Shown one piece after another: positions 57,505 to 64,000 of a stretch of DNA of 64,000 nucleotides. The stretch comes from JALOLG01 sp963776935. GTDB taxonomy: Bacteria > Actinomycetota > Acidimicrobiia > Acidimicrobiales > Ilumatobacteraceae. The stretch's first letter is position 1. Every line of letters begins with the position of its first letter. The DNA lies in contig CAVZOP010000002.1 of assembly GCA_963776935.1 (NCBI GenBank), positions 1,116,001 through 1,180,000 of the forward strand, in the 5' to 3' direction. Both the position numbers and the translations under genes were made by a program. A model generated the notes under the pieces. It made no database searches. It was not told where the DNA came from and worked only from the letters and a program-made list of their open reading frames with translations.

Positions 57505-57810
57505 TCAGCCGCCCGTTGTCGTCTCCGACCCGCCGAGCACAGAGCCGGAATCCGGTGGTCCCGGAACCTGGTCAGAGGAGGGAACCAGGTTGGTGCCGGG
57601 CTCGACCGCGCCACTGCCGCCGGCCGGTGTCTGGGCGGGGACCGAGGTCACCGAACCGCCGGACCCGCTGGCGGGCGTCTCTGTCGGGGCGTCCGACGGT
57701 GCGTCGTCGTCACCGCACGCGACCGACATCGCAACCAGGGCGACGAACACCGCACCACGGACCGCACGGTTACGCCGCACGTTGCGAATCTGCCCGCGTC
57801 GGCCCGGCAT
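57505..57810 (-). CDS. small lipoprotein with Pro/Gly/Ser/Thr-rich tail
   Basis: 101 residues from ATG 57810. A basic n-region (GRRGQIRNVRRNR) and hydrophobic core end at a lipobox, SVACGDDD. After the acylated Cys comes an acidic stretch and a low-complexity tail (TPASGSGGSV, VPAQTPAGGSGAVEPGT, GSVLGGSETTTGG). No folded domain is recognised. It is probably an anchored cell-surface protein. An ATG 17 codons upstream (57861) is possible but would give an over-long n-region. Confidence 0.6.
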   Translation of the reverse strand: MPGRRGQIRNVRRNRAVRGAVFVALVAMSVACGDDDAPSDAPTETPASGSGGSVTSVPAQTPAGGSGAVEPGTNLVPSSDQVPGPPDSGSVLGGSETTTGG

Positions 57811-57991
57811 CGGGATGGCGCTCTCTCTGCTCTCCGCGGCGCGGGCGTCGGTGCTCGTCATGCGCGGCTCGGTACCCGACAGATCACGTTGTGAAACCGA
57901 CGTCCACGTAGCTCATCCGAATGGGTGACCGAACTGAGTCGGTGGAATGCGGCATGGCGCCGTCCTGCACTCCTCGGGGTCCAAATCTCGT

Positions 57992-58006
57992 GCCACAGAT
58001 TGTGGC
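57992..58006. promoter_or_regulatory. perfect inverted repeat in the promoter region of the repeat protein
   Basis: gccaca-gat-tgtggc, six-base arms with three-base centre, lies 83 bases before the ATG at 58089 and 182 bases before the divergent lipoprotein. A second tgcgcaca motif is close by. It is a candidate operator for either gene. Confidence 0.35.
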
Positions 58007-58088
58007 TGACTGCGCACAATCCGCGCGAAGACCGATATGGTGGCCCCGACGTCCGTTCCCCTGTGGGCGCACGCGAGGAGCGGGCGGC

Positions 58089-59872
58089 ATGGGACGAATC
58101 GGTGAGAGCGGTCGTGGTTTGTGGCGTTCGCGTTGGGCCGCAGTCGGCGCCGCCGTCGCGGTGACGATGGGTGCCGGCGGAGTGATCAGCCTCGCCGCCG
58201 CCTCGACCCCAGCATCCAGCTACGTCGCCATCACCCCCGTACGCGTCGTCGACACCCGCACCGACATCGGCCTCACCGACCCCCTCAGCTCCGCCACCCC
58301 CAAGACCTCCAGATCACCGGCACCATCACCACCTCCACCGGACTACAACTCATCGTCCCCGCCGGCGCCACCGCCGTCGCGTTGAACCTCACGGCCGTGT
58401 CCCCCACCGCCGACGGCTACGTATCGGTGCGATCCGCCGACACACCCGACGTCGCCCAGAGCTCCACCCTCAACGTCACCACCGGTGCCGTCGTCGCCAA
58501 CGCCGCCACAGTCGCCCTGGCCACCACCGGCGCCGACACCGGCCGCATCGAGCTCAGCTACGACGCCTACGACACACCCGACGCCACCGTCCACATCCTT
58601 GCCGAGATCGTCGGCTACTACACCGAAACCACCGGAACCGGAACCGGCAACCACCGGAGCCACCGGAGCCACCGGACCCGCCGGACCGCAGGGTTCGCCG
58701 GGCACCGCCGGCACGCAGGGCACTGCCGGTGCGGCCGGCACACCCGGCGCCGACGGCACACCCGGCGAGGACGGATCCGCGGGTCCCGCCGGTTCCCTGA
58801 TCCGGACCCAGACCGCCACTGCTGTCGACGCCGGCGGCAACGTCGGGTGGTACACGTCGATCACCGTCGGCACCGACGGCCTCCCCCTCATCAGCTACCA
58901 AGACTTCGGCAACGGCGACTTGAAGGTGGCCCGATGCACCACCACCGCCTGCACCGGCGTGACCGCCACCGCCTTCGACACCGGCGACAATGTCGGGCAC
59001 TACACGTCGATCACCATCGGCGCCGACGGCCTCCCCCTCATCAGCTACCACGACGGCAACAACAGCGACTTGAAGATCGCCCGCTGCACCACAGCCATCT
59101 GCACCGCTGCCACCATCATCGCCCTCGACACGACCGGCAACGTCGGGCACCACACGTCGATCACGATCGGCGCCGACGGCCTCCCCCTCATCAGCTACCA
59201 AGCCTCCGGCATCGGTTTGAAGGTTCGCGCTGCACCACCACCGCATGCACCGCTGCCACGATCACCACCCTCGACAACAGCGGAAACGTCGGGGCGTACA
59301 CGTCGATCACGATCGGCGCCGACGGCATCCCCCTCATCAGCTACTACGACGCAATCAACGGCGACTTGAAGGTGGCCCGCTGCACCACCACCGCATGCAC
59401 CGCTGCCACCATCACCGCCCTCGACACCGCTGGCAACGTCGGGTACGACACGTCGATCACCATCGGCGCCGACGGCATCCCCCTCGTCAGCTACTACGCC
59501 CTCTCCAACGGCTTGAGGGTGGCCCGCTGCACCACCGCCGCATGCACCGCTGCCACGATCGCCGTCCTCGACACCAACGGTAACGTCGGGAGCAATACGT
59601 CGATCACCGTCGGTGCCGACGGCCTCCCCGTCATCAGCTACCTCGACAACACCAATGGCGACTTGAAGCTCGCCCGCTGCACCACACCCGCCTGCAGCGC
59701 TGCCACCATTACCGCCCTTGACACCACCGACAACGTCGGGAGCTACACGTCGATCACCCTCGGCGCCGACGGCCTCCCCGTCATCAGCTACCGAGACGCC
59801 ACCTTCGGCGACCTCAAGGTCTTGGCGTGTGGAAACCTGGCCTGCAGCCCGTACATCCGGGTCGGCCGCTGA
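58089..59872 (+). CDS. secreted VDTR-domain protein with collagen-like stalk and seven 50-residue repeats, frameshifted
   Basis: About 595 residues after correction. A strong GAGGAG site precedes ATG 58089. Signal peptide (1-44), then one VDTR/IVGYY domain (about 46-190, YVAITPVRVVDTRTD to ILAEIVGYY) of the type repeated in the protein at 39557. A Gly-x-y stretch of about 45 residues follows (TGATGATGPAGPQGSPGTAG and more), then seven repeats of 50 residues, consensus GNVGxYTSITIGADGLPLISY, with NGDLKVARCTTTACTAATITALDT. Two cysteines per repeat may pair. Indels near 58310, 58645 and 59224 shift the frame. Surface adhesion or stalk function is inferred from architecture only. Confidence 0.78.
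58651..58800 (+). repeat. collagen-like Gly-x-y coding repeat
   Basis: About fifteen Gly-x-y triplets rich in Ala, Thr and Pro in the frame that reads GATGATGPAGPQG. It links the VDTR domain to the 50-residue repeats and should make a trimeric or extended stalk. Confidence 0.75.
58827..59871 (+). repeat. seven tandem 150-bp repeats
   Basis: Units of 50 codons with highly similar DNA, for example the repeated segments tcgatcaccatcggcgccga and ggcgccgacggcctccccct. The unit starting near 59127 lacks a codon or two in the middle (ASGIGLK). The last unit diverges (LACGNLACSPYIRVGR) and closes the array. Unit 3 carries a one-base deletion at about 59224. Confidence 0.9.
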
Positions 59873-60037
59873 TCACGTCGGGCAGCGTCCACGCTGGTAA
59901 CCAGGCACCAGACTGGTGATCTACGCTCTCCACGCAGCGACAGGGGCGACCACGCTGTGACCGTCGCGTCGTTGCCGTACCGGTGACGCCCGGCCGGTCA
60001 GATTGCGAAGTGGTCCAGGCCGCACGCTGTTGATGGA

Positions 60038-62018
60038 GTGGCCGTGAAGGATGAAGATGCGGCGCCCAGTGACCGCACGCACGACGGGCCTGAGAAAAGC
60101 CGGAAGCCCGCGGCGCAGCAGGGGTCCGCCGAGATCGCCCGACGCCCGGCGACTCGCTACGAGCTGTCGCCGTCACGCGACCGCTTCCTGCTCGCGGGGG
60201 TCGCTGGCTCCGCACCGGGGATCGGGGTGTTGCGGCGCTATCGAAGGAACTGGCTGCGATCGGACCTGTACGCCGGGATCTCGGTCGTCGCCTACTTGGT
60301 GCCCCAGGTCATGGCCTACACAGCGCTGGTCGGCGTGCCGCCCGTGGCCGGGTTGTGGACGGCGCTGGCAGCGTTGATCGTGTACGCCGCGCTCGGGTCC
60401 TCGCGGGTCCTCTCGGTCGGTCCCGAGGCGACGATCGCGCTGATGACCGGGGCGGCGATCGCGCCACTCGCCGGCGGCGATCCCGATCGGGCGGTGGCGT
60501 TGGCCGCTGCGCTGAGCCTGATCGTGGGCGGATGGTGTCTCGTGGGCCGACTGGCCCGCCTGGGCGTGATCGCCGACCTCCTGTCCCAGCCCCTGCTCGT
60601 CGGCTATCTCGCGGGTGCAGCGCTACTGATGGTCGTCGGACAGCTGGGCAAGATGACCGGGACGACCGTCGAGGGTGACAACCTGATCGCCCAGGTCCGG
60701 TCGTTTGCCAGCGTCGTCGACGACATCGATCTGCTGACACTGGCCGTGGGCGCCGGAACACTGGGCGTTTTGCTGATCGTCCACGTCGTGCGACCCCGCT
60801 GGCCGGCGACCCTGATCGCCGTCGCCGCATCCACCGTCGTCTGCGTACTGGCCAGCCTGACCGATCACGGGGTCGCGGTGGTCGGCGCCGTCCCGACCGG
60901 GCTACCGACGCCCGGCCTTCCCGACGTGACGTGGGAGGAGCTCAGGGCCCTCGTGATGGCCGGGCTCGGGATCGCAGTGATCGGCTACGGGGACTGCATG
61001 CTGATCGCCCGCGCGTTCCGTGCGCCAGCCGAAGACGATGAGCTCGCCGGCGACACAGGTCGACCCTCAACAGGAGCTCACTGCCCTTGCCGGGGTTCAA
61101 GTCGCGGCAGGACTGATGAGCGGCTTTCCGGTGTCGTCGTCCGGATCGCGCACCGCGCTGGCCATCGCTGCCCGTGCGCACACCCAGCTCTACTCGCTGG
61201 TCGCCGCGGCGGTCGTGATCCTCGTGCTGTTCGTCGCTGGACCGCTGATCGAGAATCTGCCTCAGGCCGCGCTCGCTGCCGTCGTGTTCTACGCGGCGAC
61301 CATGCTCATTTCGTGGAAGGAGTTCGTCCGGCTCGCCCGCTTCCGCACCACCGAGCTGGTGCTCGCCGTGACGGCCACTGTCGGAACGGTCTTGTTCGGC
61401 GTCCTCGTTGGCGTCGGCTTGGCAATCGCCCTCAGCCTCGTCGAGATCCTGTACCGGCTGGCTCGCCCGCACGAAGGCGTTCTCGGCCGCGTGCCGGGGC
61501 TGGCCGGGATGCACGACGTCGACGACTACCCCGACGCCGAAACGCTGCCGGGCCTCGTCGTCTATCGCTACGACGCCCCGCTGTTCTTCGCCAACGTCGG
61601 TGACATGCGTCGGCGGGCCATGCTCGCGGTGGACCAGGAGAACGCCTCCTCGCCCGAGCACCCGGTGCGTTGGTTCATCCTCAACGTCGAGGCCAACGTC
61701 GAAATCGACATCACCGCCGCCGACGGACTGCGCGATCTCCACAACGACCTCGCCGCCGTCGGTGTCCGCCTCGCCCTGGCGCGGGTCAAACGTGACCTGC
61801 GGACGCCGCTCGAACGGGCCGGGTTGGCCGACCTGATCGGAAACGACATGCTGTTTCCCACCCTCCCCGTCGCCGAGGAGGCATACATGTCGTGGGCCGC
61901 GTCCAACCCCGAACCGCCGCTTCGGCGTACCGCCCGATCCTGCGACTGGCACCGAGCCGTATCACTGATCTCCGGCAGTGGGGATGAGCCCGCCACACGT
62001 GCGGTCCCGAAGATGTGA
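60038..62018 (+). CDS. SulP-family anion permease with C-terminal STAS domain, frameshifted near 61058
   Basis: About 660 residues after correction. The membrane part has SDLYAGISVVAYLVPQVMAYTALVGVPPVAGLWTA (split over residues 70-105), the GPEATIALMTGAA segment and, after the frameshift, GFPVSSSGSRTALAIAARAHTQLYSLVAAAVV. The C-terminal STAS domain has GLVVYRYDAPLFFANVGDMRRR and ILNVEANVEIDITAADGLRDL. SulP proteins carry sulfate, bicarbonate or other anions. The frame changes between AEDDELAGD and VDPQQELTALAGVQ near 61058. GTG 60038 start is poorly supported; GTG 60044 is an alternative. Single gene. Confidence 0.85.
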
Positions 62019-62098
62019 CCGAGTGCCCTAACACTGCGAACGGCTCGAGCGCACCCTGGGCGCTACCAAGGAATCGTCCACCCTGTGGAGGTGCGCAC

Positions 62099-62536
62099 AT
62101 GACGGATCAGCACATGTATCGCTGGGTGGTTCCTGCATGGGAGTGCTATCGGCTCCTCCACCAGCACCGGGTCGGGCGGCTGGCGATCGTCGAGGGCGGA
62201 TATCCGATATCGATCCCGGTCAGCTACCGCTTGTCCGGGACGCCAGCAGAGCAACGCATCGTGTTCCGGACGGCGCCGACCACGACGATCGCCCAGTACG
62301 AGGGTCGTGCGTCGCTCGAAGTCGACGACATCGACGAGCAGACGAAGTCTGCGTGGAGCGTGATCGCCCGCGGTGCCTTGCACCGTCTCTTCGGCGACAG
62401 CACGGTTCCGGACCCGCAGCCATGGCTGCTCGAAGGGCGAGATCATTGGCTGGCACTCGACGTGATGGCAGTGAGCGGCCGACGTTTCGTCGGCCTGCCG
62501 GACGAAGGCTCCGCCATCCAGTGGCGCTTCGAATGA
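62099..62536 (+). CDS. pyridoxamine-5'-phosphate-oxidase-like flavin/F420-binding protein
   Basis: 145 residues with a split-barrel fold. CYRLLHQHRVGRLAIVEGGYPISIPVSY opens the barrel, then IVFRTAPTTT, ASLEVDDIDEQTKSAWSVI and a closing VGLPDEGSAIQWRFE. Actinobacteria hold many such FMN- or F420H2-dependent reductases and stress proteins. GGAGG lies eight bases before ATG 62099. It follows SulP by 80 bases on the same strand. The substrate is unknown. Confidence 0.82.
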   Translation: MTDQHMYRWVVPAWECYRLLHQHRVGRLAIVEGGYPISIPVSYRLSGTPAEQRIVFRTAPTTTIAQYEGRASLEVDDIDEQTKSAWSVIARGALHRLFGDSTVPDPQPWLLEGRDHWLALDVMAVSGRRFVGLPDEGSAIQWRFE

Positions 62537-62540
62537 CGCA

Positions 62541-62561
62541 CGGGCGTATCGCCGCCGCCCG
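62541..62561 (+). terminator. weak stem-loop between convergent genes
   Basis: cgggcg-tatcgccgc-cgcccg, six-base perfect arms, lies four bases after the split-barrel gene and before the end of yjjW on the other strand. No T-run follows. It is a possible bidirectional terminator. Confidence 0.4.
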
Positions 62562-62588
62562 GTGACGCTCGGCTCCGTGACGACCTGC

Positions 62589-63359
62589 TCAGACGATGTG
62601 GACGTCGAGCTGAGCGATGTCACGGAACAGGTCCGCGACCGACTCCATCGCGTCGGTGCTGGGTTCGACGAGTGGCGGGTCATGGGGCCGCGCGCCGTGA
62701 CCCCTGAAGGCGATCAGCTTGACGCGCATGTGCGGATCGACGGCGGCGAGCCATTGCGCAGTGCGGTGCATCAGGTCGTGGTCGTCGTTCAGTCCGGCCA
62801 GCACGAGCAGCCGCACCTCGTACAGCAGGCCGAGATCGTGGAGGCGGCGAATGCTGGGCAGCACGCGTTCGTTGGAGTGACCGGTGAGCGCTTGGTGGAT
62901 CTCGGGATCGAGGCACTTGAGGTCGATCATCGCTCCGTCCATCACCGGTGCGAGCGACTCCCACACGCCGAGCTCGCACGAACCGTTGGAGTCGACGAAG
63001 CACCCGAGTCGGGCGAGTTCCGGGTCGGCCTTGATGGCGGTGAAGAGCTCGCGCACGAAGGCCGGCTGCTGTGTGGGCTCTCCGCCGGACACGGTCACGC
63101 CGCTGAGGAACGGGGCCGCGGGCCTGATGCGCTCGACCAGCTCGTCAATCGTCACCCGTCGCGGGGCGTGACCATCGACGGGGCCGGTGCCAGGGATCGT
63201 CTGGGGGTTGTGGCAGGCGAGGCAGTCGAAGTTGCAGCCCTGCAGGAACACCACGAACCGGTTGCCCGGTCCGTCCACGTTGCTGAACGTGATCGTGTCG
63301 GCCACGAGGCCGCTCACGCACCTCTGGCCACGGGCCGCCCTATCGAGGGTCGCGCTCAT
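62589..63359 (-). CDS. yjjW: glycyl-radical enzyme activase of the YjjW/PflA type (radical SAM)
   Basis: 256 residues. The [4Fe-4S] cluster motif is Cys-x3-Cys-x2-Cys in GCNFDCLACHN near 41-50, with GVTVSGGEPTQQP near 90 as the SAM-binding GGE. GAMIDLKCLDPEIH and LIAFRGHGARP follow. No extra ferredoxin insert (as in PflA-II) is visible, fitting YjjW. It abstracts H from a Gly of its partner YjjI to create the glycyl radical. Its start overlaps the end of that gene by 20 bases, so the two are coupled and work as enzyme plus activase. Confidence 0.82.
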   Translation of the reverse strand: MSATLDRAARGQRCVSGLVADTITFSNVDGPGNRFVVFLQGCNFDCLACHNPQTIPGTGPVDGHAPRRVTIDELVERIRPAAPFLSGVTVSGGEPTQQPAFVRELFTAIKADPELARLGCFVDSNGSCELGVWESLAPVMDGAMIDLKCLDPEIHQALTGHSNERVLPSIRRLHDLGLLYEVRLLVLAGLNDDHDLMHRTAQWLAAVDPHMRVKLIAFRGHGARPHDPPLVEPSTDAMESVADLFRDIAQLDVHIV

Positions 63360-64000
63360 TGCATCCGATCCGTTTCACCGCGCGCGACGTGAGGTGGTAG
63401 GCCTCCTCGCTCCCGGCCGCCAGGTAGTCGCTCGAGTGGCGTGCCCCGCCGTGGGCGGCGATCGCCGCCAGGTCGCTCTTGCGGACGAGGTAGCCGGTGA
63501 TCCGGACGAACTCGTTGCTGTCGAGGTTGAACGTGAAGTCGCGCATCCCGCTCGCGAAGGCGCCGCGGATGATGTCGACGACGGCACGCGGGTTGCTGAC
63601 CGCGGACTCGTCGACATGGAAGATGTCACTGACTCCCGCTGCGAACAGATGGTGGTGGGGTGCGCAGGTGGTGATGTGCTCGAGCACCGCCGGTTCGTCG
63701 CCCACCGGGATGCGCGTGCCGGCGGTGACGTCGACGTCGAGGTCGATGCCGCCCTGGCTGTGCAGGTAGCAGTGGCCGCCTCCACCTTCGCAGTAGGGCA
63801 TCGGTCTCGCCTCCACCAGCTCGGCGACCCGTTCGACGACCTGTACGGCGAGGGCGTTCGCCACGACATCGTGCCCGTAGCGGGCCTCGCCACCGCGGTC
63901 GAGGCCTTCGTGGACCATCAGCAGGTTGACGCATTCGGCGAGACCGAAGATGCCGAACATCGCGGCGAAGCGATCGATGCTGACCAAGCCCTCCGTGGCG
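63340..64000 (-). CDS. yjjI: glycyl-radical enzyme of the YjjI family, C-terminal part, cut by the right edge
   Basis: The last 220 residues of the enzyme, from FAAMFGIFGLAECVNLLM to the end; the 5' end lies outside the window. PMPYCEGGGGHCYLHSQGGI contains cysteines and a Gly-rich loop. Near the C-terminus FVRITGYLVRKSDLA is the R-x-T-G-Y glycyl-radical loop characteristic of this enzyme class (as in PFL and YjjI). The fragment also includes VDESAVSNPRAVVDIIRGAF. Such enzymes need anaerobic activation by the radical-SAM partner next door, and the radical is destroyed by oxygen. The substrate of YjjI is not established. Confidence 0.82.
   Translation of the reverse strand, partial: ATEGLVSIDRFAAMFGIFGLAECVNLLMVHEGLDRGGEARYGHDVVANALAVQVVERVAELVEARPMPYCEGGGGHCYLHSQGGIDLDVDVTAGTRIPVGDEPAVLEHITTCAPHHHLFAAGVSDIFHVDESAVSNPRAVVDIIRGAFASGMRDFTFNLDSNEFVRITGYLVRKSDLAAIAAHGGARHSSDYLAAGSEEAYHLTSRAVKRIGCNERDPR

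Noticed and set aside
58827..59871. 150-bp repeats as a CRISPR array
   Set aside because: Repeats are coding, 150 bases, with no spacers.

Overview
The window is very GC-rich. Coding frames have almost only G or C in third codon positions, GTG and TTG starts are common, and genes are short-spaced and often coupled by ATGA/GTGA overlaps. With LivHMKGF and Pta-AckA genes, large secreted proteins carrying repeats, and a surface domain with the motifs VDTR and VDVVGYY, this points to an actinomycete, probably of class Acidimicrobiia (Ilumatobacter-like). That placement is inference. No rRNA, tRNA, CRISPR array or insertion sequence was seen.

Layout. 0-3.3 kb: a phosphonate pair (tmpA-tmpB, trimethylaminoethylphosphonate to glycine betaine plus phosphate), a VOC protein and a MerB-like organomercurial lyase with all three catalytic residues. 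3.4-7.5 kb: a secreted subtilase ending in 18 Trp-led pentapeptides, followed by a membrane GGDEF-EAL protein. 7.6-13 kb: a Baeyer-Villiger-type monooxygenase, then pta-ackA. 13-22 kb: mixed single genes, including an enoyl-CoA hydratase, MFS and ZIP transporters, a methyltransferase, an orphan Hcp, small membrane proteins and a membrane-anchored PI-PLC-like protein. 22.2-35.6 kb: one long minus-strand operon that starts with livH-livM-livK-livG-livF and runs into seven catabolic genes: a Gfo/Idh/MocA dehydrogenase, two TIM-barrel isomerase/epimerases, a Tm-1/TIM-barrel fusion, an enolase-superfamily dehydratase, a 2-hydroxyacid dehydrogenase and a cupin. It looks like uptake and breakdown of an unidentified sugar, sugar acid or cyclitol. 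35.7-39.4 kb: an amidohydrolase, sensor kinase and response regulator, all translationally coupled. 39.5-43.7 kb: secreted DUF4394/VDTR-domain and YceI/TolB proteins and an acidic DxDGDG-repeat protein.

44.1-54.1 kb is the most unusual part. It is a compact amidoligase island: three paralogous ATP-grasp ligases around a divergent promoter, a fourth distant ATP-grasp, a GCS2 carboxylate-amine ligase fused to CBS domains, a serine-nucleophile protein of the peptidase S51 / class-I amidotransferase-like fold, and two alpha/beta-hydrolases. An MFS exporter lies next to it. I infer a ribosome-independent pathway that makes, and perhaps trims or releases, a small peptide or peptide-like metabolite. 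The product is unknown.

56-64 kb: a CrtO-like acyltransferase, a methyltransferase, a small lipoprotein, a secreted protein with a collagen-like stalk and seven 50-residue repeats, a SulP transporter, a flavin-binding protein, and a yjjW-yjjI glycyl-radical pair cut by the right edge.

Sequence quality. Single-base indels break many genes whose corrected frames join into full-length, well-conserved proteins. They are sparse across most of the window (about 0.2 per kb) but dense, roughly 30 in 10 kb, in the amidoligase island. The mixed directions and G/C-rich contexts favour sequencing or assembly error over decay. Spans of such genes cover the reconstructed gene, and frameshift positions are given in each entry.
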